Positions 1-7,643 of a stretch of DNA of 25,044 bases are shown here, one piece after another. How positions within the stretch are numbered: position 1 is the stretch's first letter; every line of letters begins with the position of its first letter. The DNA comes from CAZIRO01 sp964541595. Its GTDB lineage: Bacteria > Acidobacteriota > HRBIN11. The position numbers and the translations under genes are program-made. The stretch spans positions 1 through 25,044 of the forward strand of contig CAZIRO010000018.1 in assembly GCA_964541595.1 (NCBI GenBank). Direction: 5' to 3'. Under the pieces are notes generated by a model. The model searched no databases and was not told the DNA's origin. It saw only the letters and a program-made list of their open reading frames with translations.

Positions 1-3000
1 GGGACGGACTTTGATGCCCAGCCGGTTGATGGTGAAGTCCGGTTGTTTTTTCCGTATTTTCAGCGCTTTGGCAATGAGTCGCTGACGGAGTTCCTGCATT
101 TCTTTCCGCCGTTCCAGGTCCTCCGCACGGTCGAAATACTTTCGGCCGTCGATCCAGGTCTGTTCCGCGTGCGTATCCGGCGCAAAGGGATGTCCGCTCC
201 AGATCACGAAGTCGGCGTCTTTCCCGGGTTCCAGCGAACCCACGAATCGTTCTACGCCGAGTTGAATCGCCGGGTTCAGGGTAACGAACTTGAGGGCTTC
301 CGTTTCCGGAACACCGCCATATTTTACGGCTTTGGCCGCCTCCCAGTTCAGGCGTCGGGCGAGTTCACTGCTGTCGCTGTTGAACGACACGACCACACCC
401 TGCGACCACATGAGTGCGCCGTTATAGGGAATCGCATCGTAGACCTCGAATTTATATGCCCACCAGTCGCTGAACGTCGATGCGCCGGCGCCGTGGCGCG
501 CCAGAACGTCGGCGACCTTGTACCCCTCGAGCACGTGCTGGAAACACTGGATGCGGAACCCGAAACTCTCCGCAAGACGCATCAACATGAGGATCTCATC
601 CTGTCGGTACGAATGGGCATGCACTTTCCGCACGCCTTTCAGGATCTCGACCAGTGCATCCATTTCCAGATCGCGCCGTGGGGGAATCATCCGCGCCCGT
701 TCTTTCGGTTTGGCTTTACGGTAGGCTTCCCACCGTCGCTGATAGTCCAGTGCCATTTTGAATCGATCGCGGATGATCTGTTCGACGCCCATGCGGGTTT
801 GCGGGTACCGGGTGGTAAACCGGTCGCCCCAGTTACTCTGTTTCGGATTTTCACCGAGGGCGAACTTGATGGTCGGCGGCGCTTCCCGGAAGATCAGTGT
901 TTCGGCATCCCCACCCCAGCGGAGTTTGATCACCTGACTCTGTCCCCCGATCGGATTCGCCGAGCCGTGCAGGAGATGCGCCACGGTCAGACCCCCGGCG
1001 AGTTCACGATAGATGTTGATATCCTCCGGATTGATCACATCCCGGATGCGGACCTCGGCCGTGATCGCCTGACCGACTTCGTTCACGCCACCGGCAATGG
1101 CCGTATGCGAATGGGCGTCGATAAGTCCGGGTGTGACGTGTTTGCCGGTCGCGTCGATGATCAGTGCATGTGCGGGGGGTTTCAGATTCCGTCCCACTGC
1201 CTGGATCTTTCCGCGATGGATCAGCAGATCCGCTCCCTGCAGGATACCGCGTTCCGTATTCGTCCAGATCGTTGCATTCCGCACGAGCACGTATTCCGGT
1301 TGCGGCGGCACGGGCTGTACTCGTCCGTACGCACCGAACGGGTACAGGATCGGGGCGACGGGCTGATCCTCTTCCCGGGACTGTTTTTCAGCGGTCATTT
1401 TCTGCCGGGGCTCCCGGGAGGTCGATGCACTTTCGGCGGCGGTACGCACGGCTTTCCACCGTACGGGCTGCCCGTCCGTCCAGAACCCACCGCCCTGAAA
1501 TGTATCGGCAAATACAGCACCGGACAGTTGTACCCACCGGTCTTTTTCGGCCCCCAGTGCGTCTCCCGGGATGAGCAGGACGATGCGTCCGAACCGGTAG
1601 GTGATCTGGCGGACTTCGGTCTTTTCGTTGTCCGTCTGGATATAGGCTTTCAGTTGGGTAGGAGTTCGGCCTTTGATTATCAGGGTACGGGACACCGAAG
1701 TTGCATCGTACCGGATGGTGAGCTGCCAGGTGCCGCGTGGATCCCGGGCGGGCGTGGGTTGCAGCGCATACCGACGGCCTTCGATCCAGATTTCCTGCAA
1801 CTGTGCCGCATCATCGAGCGGATGCCCATCACTGACCAGGAAATTGGCGATTTTTCCCGGTTCCAGACTGCCCAACCGGTCGGCCACACCGAGCAGTTCA
1901 GCGGGCACGGTCGTCAGTGCGGCCAGAGCGGTATCCCGATCAAGACCCCGCCGGATGGCGCGCAGGACATGCTGGCGGAACGTCGTTACATCTTTCAGGC
2001 CGTCGGCAGTCAACGCGAATCGCACGCCGGCTTCTGCGAGCATCCGGGGGTTGTCCGGTGCACGATCCCAGTGCATGAGATCGGCAAGAGACACCTGCAT
2101 GGCCACGGCAGGGTCTTCCACCCGCGGGGCTTCCGGAAAGTTGACCGGCACGATGACCGGGATGCCGGTTTCTCGAATGCGGTCCAGACGCTGATACTCC
2201 TGACCGCTGCCCCGGATGATCGCACGCAGGCCGAATTCCTGTACGATACGGGCGGCGCGCAGAAAGTTCCATTCGTCGCTTACGGCAAATATGATGGGCT
2301 GTTGCCGTTCAATCACCGGGATCAACGCGGCGAGGGCTTCCGAATGTTCCGGTCGCGGCGTTGCGGGAAACCGCGCGTGGACGGCCTGTGCGTCTCGATA
2401 CCACTGGGCGTCATACAGCACCTGCCGGATCAGTGCAATGGCGCCCATCAGGGAGGTCGGATATTTCGGCTGCTCCTGGCGGAAGAAACTGAATCGATAC
2501 GCAAACGCCACGTGCTGTGCCACATCGGCCCGCACGATCTGATCACGGACGTCCCCCTCGCCGAGTAGCATGAGCGCACTCTGACCGCGAAAGATGCCCC
2601 GGTTCGGAACGACAAGTGCGGCGGCAAATCCGGCCTGACGGTATTTCTCGACTTTTTTCGGATCAATCGCCGGCGCGCGTCCGACGCGCAGTTCGGCACG
2701 CACGCGTTCGTTCCAGTAACTGCCTTTCCAGTCTTTATACGCGTCCTTGCGCAGGAGTTGTGGCGCGTACGGGTCAATCCATCCAGGGCTGATCGTCTTA
2801 CCGGAATAGTCGATTTCCACAGCATCTGCAGGAATGGATACGCGGGTACCGACCGCGGTTACCCGTCCATCTCGAACGACCAGTGTGGCGTCTTCCAGGA
2901 CGCGCCCGGGACGCACGATAATCCGGGCATGCGTGATGGCCACCACGCGGGGTGTGGCCGCGCGGATCCCCTCGATCGGTCGGGTGAACGGACGGGCATG

Positions 3001-3081
3001 GATCGGTAGCGCGTTCCCCCCGAACAGGCACCAGATCATGACCATACACCCAAATGACAGGATCCCCCGGTGACGTTCCAT
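1..3081 (-). CDS. Exported tandem amidohydrolase (C-terminus cut by window edge)
   Basis: A metal-dependent hydrolase of the amidohydrolase superfamily (imidazolonepropionase-like branch), with two amidohydrolase units in one chain of at least 1027 residues. The start is the ATG at 3081, preceded by GGAGAGGAG at good spacing; residues 1-30 form a signal peptide, so the enzyme is probably periplasmic. The C-terminal unit has an intact metal site: PGLIDAHSHT (HxH near residue 657), His in HAHSYR (about 817), His in QHVLEG (about 848) and Asp in SFNSDSSE (about 902). The N-terminal unit carries PGWIDPYA where HxH should be, so it has probably lost the metal site; it still ends in the usual GSLEPGKIANFLV motif. 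No stop codon is reached before base 1. The substrate is unknown; a dipeptidase- or cyclic-amide-hydrolase-like role is a guess from the family. Confidence 0.9.
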   Translation of the reverse strand, partial: MERHRGILSFGCMVMIWCLFGGNALPIHARPFTRPIEGIRAATPRVVAITHARIIVRPGRVLEDATLVVRDGRVTAVGTRVSIPADAVEIDYSGKTISPGWIDPYAPQLLRKDAYKDWKGSYWNERVRAELRVGRAPAIDPKKVEKYRQAGFAAALVVPNRGIFRGQSALMLLGEGDVRDQIVRADVAQHVAFAYRFSFFRQEQPKYPTSLMGAIALIRQVLYDAQWYRDAQAVHARFPATPRPEHSEALAALIPVIERQQPIIFAVSDEWNFLRAARIVQEFGLRAIIRGSGQEYQRLDRIRETGIPVIVPVNFPEAPRVEDPAVAMQVSLADLMHWDRAPDNPRMLAEAGVRFALTADGLKDVTTFRQHVLRAIRRGLDRDTALAALTTVPAELLGVADRLGSLEPGKIANFLVSDGHPLDDAAQLQEIWIEGRRYALQPTPARDPRGTWQLTIRYDATSVSRTLIIKGRTPTQLKAYIQTDNEKTEVRQITYRFGRIVLLIPGDALGAEKDRWVQLSGAVFADTFQGGGFWTDGQPVRWKAVRTAAESASTSREPRQKMTAEKQSREEDQPVAPILYPFGAYGRVQPVPPQPEYVLVRNATIWTNTERGILQGADLLIHRGKIQAVGRNLKPPAHALIIDATGKHVTPGLIDAHSHTAIAGGVNEVGQAITAEVRIRDVINPEDINIYRELAGGLTVAHLLHGSANPIGGQSQVIKLRWGGDAETLIFREAPPTIKFALGENPKQSNWGDRFTTRYPQTRMGVEQIIRDRFKMALDYQRRWEAYRKAKPKERARMIPPRRDLEMDALVEILKGVRKVHAHSYRQDEILMLMRLAESFGFRIQCFQHVLEGYKVADVLARHGAGASTFSDWWAYKFEVYDAIPYNGALMWSQGVVVSFNSDSSELARRLNWEAAKAVKYGGVPETEALKFVTLNPAIQLGVERFVGSLEPGKDADFVIWSGHPFAPDTHAEQTWIDGRKYFDRAEDLERRKEMQELRQRLIAKALKIRKKQPDFTINRLGIKVRP

Positions 3082-3128
3082 ATTCTCCTCTCCAGACGGA
3101 CGGTGGATGCATTTCTGAAGCGAACGGC

Positions 3129-3134
3129 TATAAT
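3129..3134 (+). promoter_or_regulatory. Possible -10 box for the coiled-coil gene and prs
   Basis: A perfect TATAAT lies 42 bases before the start of the small coiled-coil gene, in the 95-bp gap between divergent genes. The region where a -35 would sit (3104-3111) matches TTGACA poorly, so this is a partial promoter call. Confidence 0.4.
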
Positions 3135-3176
3135 AAAACGACCGGTCCGGGAGGATGGTTCAAAGGAGGTGCGTAC

Positions 3177-3485
3177 ATGCGCATCGTGAAGATTCCCCAG
3201 GTGTTGCGCGACAAGCTGGGTGAAGAAGGCGTTGATGCGCTTGTGGATCTGATCAATGCGGCTTCGGCAAGCACGACAGAGAATGGGATTCAGGTTTCTG
3301 AGGAAAAGTTTGCGCGGCGTCTGACCGAGGCAACCACGCGACTGGAGAATTTGATTATGACAGAGGTCGCACAATTGCGGCAGCAGCTGACGGAGGCAGA
3401 AGTTCGTCTGATCCGATGGATGGTGGTCTTCTGGATCGGTCAACTCGGGGCCATACCGGGAATATTGTTTGTGTTTTTCAGGTAG
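3177..3485 (+). CDS. Small coiled-coil protein with C-terminal membrane anchor
   Basis: A 102-residue protein. The ATG at 3177 is chosen because AAAGGAGG sits just before it. The first 30 residues (IPQVLRDKLGEEGVDALVDL) form a short helical head, residues 40-75 are charged and heptad-like, and residues 80-101 are one transmembrane segment (WMVVFWIGQLGAIPGILFVF), so the coil should face the cytoplasm on a C-terminal tail anchor. The plan resembles DUF1640/CCDC90-like coiled-coil proteins, whose bacterial role is unknown. The larger protein encoded at 13251 has the same layout and a similar head, so the two look like paralogs. It ends 19 bases before prs and is probably cotranscribed with it. 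I can assign no function. Confidence 0.8.
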   Translation: MRIVKIPQVLRDKLGEEGVDALVDLINAASASTTENGIQVSEEKFARRLTEATTRLENLIMTEVAQLRQQLTEAEVRLIRWMVVFWIGQLGAIPGILFVFFR

Positions 3486-3504
3486 TTCACCCCGGGAGGG
3501 AGCA

Positions 3505-4461
3505 ATGCCCCATACAGAGCATAACAAATTCATCATTTTCTCGGGTACGGCGAATCCGCAACTGGCACAGCGGATCGCCGAATACCTCGGGATGTCTCTG
3601 GGTGCCATCGAGATCGGGCGTTTCGCCGACGGGGAGATCTATGTCCAGATCCACGAAAACGTGCGGGGTGCTGACGTCTTCGTCATCCAGCCGACCTGTC
3701 CCCCGGTCAATGAACATCTGATGGAACTGCTCCTCATGATCGATGCGCTGAAACGGGCGTCCGCCAAACGAATTACCGCGGTGATGCCGTATTACGGTTA
3801 TGCGCGACAGGATCGCAAGGACAAGCCGCGTGTCCCCATTTCGGCCAAGCTCGTGGCCGATATGTTGCAGGCGGCGGGGGTCCACCGGTTGCTCTTTATG
3901 GATCTGCATGCGGATCAGATCATGGGGTTCTTCAATCTTCCGGTGGATCATCTATATGCCACTCCCGTCTTTCTGGAATACATTCGCGCGCACTTTGATT
4001 TGCGGAGTCTTGTTCTCGTGTCTCCGGACACCGGAGGAGTCGGACGCACCCGGGCATTGGCCAAGCGGCTGGGGTGTCAGATCGCCATTATGGACAAGCG
4101 CCGATATGCACCCAATGAAGCGGTGATCCTGCACGTCGTTGGAGATGTCGCGGATCGGGATGCGATAATCGTGGACGACATTGTGGACACTGCGGGCACT
4201 CTGGTTCGCACTGTGGACGCATTGCGCGAAAACGGTGCACGCCGTATCTGGGCCTGCTGCACGCATCCGATTCTGAGCAGTACAGCGATCGAACGGATCA
4301 TGCGGTCTCCGCTGGAGCGGTTGTTTGTCACGGATACGGTGCCGCTGACGCCGGAAAAGGCAGCCTGTCCGAAGATCAAGGTCCTCTCCGTGGCGGAACT
4401 CTTTGCCCGCGCGATCCGGAACATTCATGAGGAAACGTCCATCAGTGAACTGTTTGTGTAA
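3505..4461 (+). CDS. prs: Ribose-phosphate pyrophosphokinase
   Basis: Makes 5-phosphoribosyl 1-diphosphate from ribose 5-phosphate and ATP, the precursor for purine, pyrimidine, histidine, tryptophan and NAD synthesis; cytosolic. At 318 residues it has the usual length of class I PRPP synthetases. Landmarks are FADGE (40-44), RQDRK (101-105) for ATP binding, the metal- and ATP-contacting DLHADQIMGFF (133-143), SPDTGGV (173-179) and the PRPP loop VDDIVDTAGT (223-232). It ends in the family-typical SISELF. The ATG at 3505 is preceded by GGGAGGG (3494-3500). Its upstream neighbour is the small membrane coiled-coil gene, an unusual partner; the downstream LolA-like gene follows after 57 bases. 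Confidence 0.97.
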   Translation: MPHTEHNKFIIFSGTANPQLAQRIAEYLGMSLGAIEIGRFADGEIYVQIHENVRGADVFVIQPTCPPVNEHLMELLLMIDALKRASAKRITAVMPYYGYARQDRKDKPRVPISAKLVADMLQAAGVHRLLFMDLHADQIMGFFNLPVDHLYATPVFLEYIRAHFDLRSLVLVSPDTGGVGRTRALAKRLGCQIAIMDKRRYAPNEAVILHVVGDVADRDAIIVDDIVDTAGTLVRTVDALRENGARRIWACCTHPILSSTAIERIMRSPLERLFVTDTVPLTPEKAACPKIKVLSVAELFARAIRNIHEETSISELFV

Positions 4462-4518
4462 ACACGAAATCGCGTCGGCATACCTGTTCCGGGGTCAGTC
4501 AGGGAGGGTTCCGTTTTG

Positions 4519-5283
4519 ATGAACGCCCGCTGCTGGATCCATCTGGGGTTTCTGCCGCTTGTGCTTTTCGGGTGGGATACCACAGTTGTCCATACGGACG
4601 CGCGCCCGTCTGCGCAGGAGATTCTGGAACGTGTGGAGGACAATCTGCGCAGTCGTTCCAGTCACGGAGAACTCGTAATGACCATCGTCAAAAAAGAATG
4701 GACGCGCACGTTACGGTTTGAGTTCTGGGAAAAGGGTCGCGATCGCATGCTCGTGCGCGTACTGGCGCCCCCGAAAGAGCGGGGGATGGCGAGTCTGAAA
4801 GTGGGGACGAACCTGTGGAATTACATCCCGGCCATCGAACGTGTGATGAAACTACCCCCGTCCATGATGGGGAGCAGCTGGATGGGGTCCCATTTTACCA
4901 ATGATGATATTGTACGGGAGACCTCCCTGGCGCGGGACTATCGGGCGGGTCTGCTGCGGGAAGATGCGACCCTGTATGTACTCAACCTGCGGCCGCGGCC
5001 AGAAGCGCCGGTGGTCTGGGCCCGGATCGAGATCGATATTCGAAAAGACGTACTTCTGCCGGTGGCGGCACGTTATTTTGATGAGAGGGATCGGCTGGTG
5101 CGGCGACTCGTATATCAAGACATCCGGCCGATCGATCACCGGCAGTTTCCCTTTCACTGGGTGTTGTATCCCGTGGACAAACCCGGCGAGTATACGGAAT
5201 TACGGGTCATCCGGATAACGTTCGACATTGACATTCCGGACCGGATATTCAGCATCCGGTATCTGACACGGGCACGCCGGTAA
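4519..5283 (+). CDS. LolA-like outer membrane lipoprotein-sorting protein
   Basis: A 254-residue periplasmic protein of the LolA/LolB-fold family annotated as outer membrane lipoprotein-sorting protein. A signal peptide covers about residues 1-28. The diagnostic stretch is LPPSMMGSSWMGSHFTNDD (about residues 114-132), with WNYIPAIERVMK just before it; the C-terminal half is beta-rich (YLVYQD-like strand, FDIDIPDRIFS). Relatives often sit beside RND/MMPL-type or LolCE-type permeases and are thought to carry lipids or lipoproteins; no such permease is adjacent here. The ATG at 4519 follows GGGAGGG (4502-4508); a TTG three bases earlier is an alternative start. It may be read through from prs. 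Confidence 0.85.
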   Translation: MNARCWIHLGFLPLVLFGWDTTVVHTDARPSAQEILERVEDNLRSRSSHGELVMTIVKKEWTRTLRFEFWEKGRDRMLVRVLAPPKERGMASLKVGTNLWNYIPAIERVMKLPPSMMGSSWMGSHFTNDDIVRETSLARDYRAGLLREDATLYVLNLRPRPEAPVVWARIEIDIRKDVLLPVAARYFDERDRLVRRLVYQDIRPIDHRQFPFHWVLYPVDKPGEYTELRVIRITFDIDIPDRIFSIRYLTRARR

Positions 5284-5301
5284 CATCCGCGCCTGCGGAT
5301 G
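5284..5301. terminator. Hairpin between convergent genes
   Basis: A perfect 7-bp stem CATCCGC/GCGGATG with a GCCT loop, placed one base after the LolA-like stop codon and 21 bases before the nagZ stop on the other strand. The following bases are only moderately T-rich, so it would be a weak or bidirectional terminator. Confidence 0.4.
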
Positions 5302-5322
5302 CGTTCTTCCCTGTTCGGATCT

Positions 5323-6408
5323 TTACTGCGCGGTGGCGCTTTCCGGACCGCAGGTTGCCAGGATCGTGTACAACCGTTCGCGCCAGGAATGGAATGCTTC
5401 ACGATCGGGGCGGATGGGGGGACGTAACCAGCGCCGTTTCACGCGGAGTATACGCCGGTATGCCCGTTGCAGTGTGGTGACGAGATCTCCGTGGGCGAGC
5501 GCTGCACGCAGTTCAGCCAGTGCCAGGTCAACGGCGAGCAGGTTGTGGCAAATGAGCACCCCATCGGCGCCGATCTGGATGGCGCGGCGTGCAGCCTCGA
5601 CGGTACTCCACCGGCGTGCCACCGCTTCCATATGCAGGTCGTCGGTCAGAATCAATCCCGTATATCGCATTTTATCCCGCAGCCAGCCGTACGCGTTCGG
5701 AGACAGCGATGCAGGGGTACCGGGATCCAGTGGGGTGATTTCCGCGTGGGCGACCATCGTCATCGGGATCCGTCGTCGCATACTCCGGAAGGGCCACAGA
5801 TCCGTACGCCACAGTGTCCGGCGATCGACCGTGATCCGTGCGCGGTCGACGTGTGTGTCCGCATGTGCACGACCGAGACCTGGAAAGTGTTTCATACACA
5901 GCGCGACACCGACGTGTCGATATGCTGTGTGCATGATTCGACCCATACGCGCCACCAGCCGCGGTCGCGGTGAAAAACACCGGTCCATACGGTGCATCCA
6001 TCCGTGCGGATATGCCAGATCGAGGACCGGCGCCAGATTAACGCGGATGCCCAGCGCGTGCAGACATCCGGCCACAGCCCGATGAAATTCCAGATGCGGG
6101 AAGTCCGGATGCTCGCCCAGCCAGCGGGCCGAAGGCAAACGAGCGAGAATGGTCTGCAGGCGCTGAACCCGCCCACCCTCTTCGTCCACCGCGACCCACG
6201 GCGGAGGTGCGTCGATCGCCTCGTATAGTCGATAAATCGTGTCCAGCAGTGCCTGTAACTGTATCGGTGAGACGACATTCCGCCGGAACAGGATGATCCC
6301 GCCCGGACGGGCATCGGTCAGAAATGTGCGTTCGTCCGGGGTCAGTTCCGGACCGGACAGCCCGACCCAGAAAAACTGACCGAGGATGTTTTCCATCGCC
6401 GTGGTCAC
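5323..6408 (-). CDS. nagZ: Glycoside hydrolase family 3, NagZ-type beta-N-acetylhexosaminidase
   Basis: Predicted to remove terminal N-acetylglucosamine from muropeptides during cell-wall recycling. The 361-residue protein is a single GH3 TIM-barrel domain with no signal peptide, which fits the cytosolic NagZ type. Visible motifs are GGRVQRL (78-84), KHFPG (173-177), DTH (184-186), which matches the DSH catalytic loop of NagZ enzymes, and LTDDLHM (254-260) with the expected nucleophile Asp256. The loop reads GLGRAHADTH rather than the common GHG(D)...DSH, so it is slightly atypical. GTG at 6408 is preferred because GGGAG lies about 11 bases upstream; the ATG four codons later would sit too far from it. 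Probably the last gene of the GNAT-B12-nagZ operon, 63 bases after its neighbour. Confidence 0.9.
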   Translation of the reverse strand: MTTAMENILGQFFWVGLSGPELTPDERTFLTDARPGGIILFRRNVVSPIQLQALLDTIYRLYEAIDAPPPWVAVDEEGGRVQRLQTILARLPSARWLGEHPDFPHLEFHRAVAGCLHALGIRVNLAPVLDLAYPHGWMHRMDRCFSPRPRLVARMGRIMHTAYRHVGVALCMKHFPGLGRAHADTHVDRARITVDRRTLWRTDLWPFRSMRRRIPMTMVAHAEITPLDPGTPASLSPNAYGWLRDKMRYTGLILTDDLHMEAVARRWSTVEAARRAIQIGADGVLICHNLLAVDLALAELRAALAHGDLVTTLQRAYRRILRVKRRWLRPPIRPDREAFHSWRERLYTILATCGPESATAQ

Positions 6409-6471
6409 TGTTGAAACTTCTCCCGTTTAACCGACTGGATACTGGGTCGCGAACGCGGCCGTGTCGTCGGT

Positions 6472-6924
6472 TCAGGGTTGCGTGGTCTGTGGTGGTGATA
6501 CCTGGGGCGGCGAAGTCAGGAGATGTTTGCGTTTTTCGGCGACACGTTGACGGATGAAGGCAATGATCGTTTCCAGGGATGACCCGGGTACGAACACCTC
6601 GTCCACGCCGATCTGTTTCAGTTTTTCGATATCCATGGGCGGGATAATACCCCCGACGAGCACCACCACATCGGTCATCCCGTGTTGTCGAAGGAGTTCC
6701 ATCACCCGCGGCACAATCGCCATATGTGCACCGGAGAGCAATGACAGGCCGATAACGTCCACATCTTCCTGAAGTGCGGCGTTCACGATCTGTTCCGGCG
6801 TTTTCCGCAGACCCGTGTAGATCACCTCCATACCGGCGTCCCGCAGCGCGCGTGCGATCACTTTCGCACCCCGATCATGGCCGTCCAGACCGGGTTTCGC
6901 AATCAGTACGCGAATTTTTCGCAT
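6472..6924 (-). CDS. Cobalamin-binding C-terminal subunit of a methylmalonyl-CoA mutase-type enzyme
   Basis: A free-standing B12-binding domain of 150 residues, the small subunit of acyl-CoA mutases whose catalytic chain is made separately. The base-off/His-on motif is intact: DGHDRG (14-19) with His16 as lower cobalt ligand, followed by SLLSGAH and GGIIPPMDI, which hold the cofactor tail. The ATG at 6924 is preceded by a very strong GGGAGGGGGA. The last 20 residues are a Pro/Gln/Ser/Thr-rich tail that is not part of the fold. No large mutase subunit, epimerase or MeaB-like G protein is in the window, so its partner must be encoded elsewhere. It starts 20 bases after the acetyltransferase stop. 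Relatives serve methylmalonyl-, isobutyryl- or ethylmalonyl-CoA mutases, and the sequence alone does not decide between them. Confidence 0.92.
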   Translation of the reverse strand: MRKIRVLIAKPGLDGHDRGAKVIARALRDAGMEVIYTGLRKTPEQIVNAALQEDVDVIGLSLLSGAHMAIVPRVMELLRQHGMTDVVVLVGGIIPPMDIEKLKQIGVDEVFVPGSSLETIIAFIRQRVAEKRKHLLTSPPQVSPPQTTQP

Positions 6925-6944
6925 GATTCCCCCTCCCATGGCCG

Positions 6945-7502
6945 TCATTCCAGTATAACGGATGTGGGGTGTGGCTGGCCACTCTTTGGCACGGGTGCCA
7001 GCGTACGTATCATTTTCAGCCAGATCCCGCGCGCGGGCGGGATCGGCCGGAAACCCAGGCGACGGTAAAACCGCTGTGCGGGTTCATTATCGACACCCAC
7101 CCAGAGTTCCACATGGGAGCACCCGCGTGCAGATAACCACCGCAACGCATGGTTCATCAATGCGCGTCCGATACCATGATGCTGGACGTCAGGGTTCACC
7201 ACGAGTTCATGCACAGCGCCGACCAGACGGCCCATCTCATTGATGAAATCGTCGTCCACCGCAATCCATCCCAGTAACGACATGTGCTGTACGGCCCCGA
7301 ACAGCCCTTCCGGGCATCGTCGATGCAGCCACTGGATATAACTTTTGATGTCACGTCGTCGCAGATAGCAGTATCGACCGAGGGGGCGGTAGGCGCGTTG
7401 GTACACGGCGATCATGGCCTCGCGCCACCGCACTGGATCCAGTGTATAAATGGCCCACGGATGAGGGCCGTGGGATTCATCCGGTTCGATCCGGTTTCGC
7501 AT
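6945..7502 (-). CDS. GNAT-family N-acetyltransferase
   Basis: An acetyl-CoA-dependent acyltransferase of about 185 residues; target unknown. The GNAT core is clear: beta4 LVGAVHELVVNP, the pyrophosphate-binding loop QHHGIGRALM (Q/RxxGxG/A pattern) and the late NEPAQRFYRRLGF motif. An extra 60-residue N-terminal part (TLDPVRWREAMIAVYQRAYR) belongs to the variable alpha1-alpha2 substrate region. Neither possible start (ATG 7502 or TTG 7520) has a Shine-Dalgarno sequence, unlike most neighbours; I chose the ATG. It is first in a probable operon with the B12-binding subunit and nagZ, and sits behind a promoter and a structured leader. Confidence 0.85.
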   Translation of the reverse strand: MRNRIEPDESHGPHPWAIYTLDPVRWREAMIAVYQRAYRPLGRYCYLRRRDIKSYIQWLHRRCPEGLFGAVQHMSLLGWIAVDDDFINEMGRLVGAVHELVVNPDVQHHGIGRALMNHALRWLSARGCSHVELWVGVDNEPAQRFYRRLGFRPIPPARGIWLKMIRTLAPVPKSGQPHPTSVILE

Positions 7503-7524
7503 ATACGCAAACGGGCGCAACGCA

Positions 7525-7603
7525 ACGGTGCGCGTACACCGTGGTGGCTGAGTGATTTGTCGCCCTCAGCCAGAGCGAGACTTCTGGGTCTTCGGACGTC
7601 TCG
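7525..7603 (-). promoter_or_regulatory. Structured leader with three consecutive hairpins
   Basis: Read on the minus strand from the predicted transcription start, three perfect stems follow each other: CGAGAC/GTCTCG (7603-7576, 16-nt loop), GGCTGAG/CTCAGCC (7571-7546, 12-nt loop) and ACGGTG/CACCGT (7542-7525, 6-nt loop). They fill almost the whole untranslated leader of the acetyltransferase gene and lie beyond the stop codon of the upstream transporter. The set could be a cis-regulatory RNA or part of a read-through terminator; it matches no riboswitch I recognise, and is too short for a cobalamin riboswitch. Confidence 0.45.
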
Positions 7604-7607
7604 TGTA

Positions 7608-7636
7608 ATAATAGGACGGTTCGCCGGATGCAGCAA
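7608..7636 (-). promoter_or_regulatory. Sigma70-type promoter for the GNAT-B12-nagZ operon
   Basis: On the minus strand TTGCTG (7636-7631) and TATTAT (7613-7608) are spaced by exactly 17 bases, just after the transporter stop at 7644. Transcription would start near 7601. The form resembles the TTGCAG-17-TATATT promoter of the transporter gene. Confidence 0.5.
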
Positions 7637-7643
7637 AACGGGG

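Noticed and set aside
43..2568. An 841-codon open frame on the plus strand
   Set aside because: It is the exact codon-register antisense of the amidohydrolase gene, whose motifs, signal peptide and ribosome site are clear. Long antisense frames are expected in GC-rich DNA; this one shows no family motif.
7525..7603. A cobalamin riboswitch before the B12-binding operon
   Set aside because: The leader is about 80 bases and lacks a B12 box; cobalamin riboswitches are usually near 200 bases.
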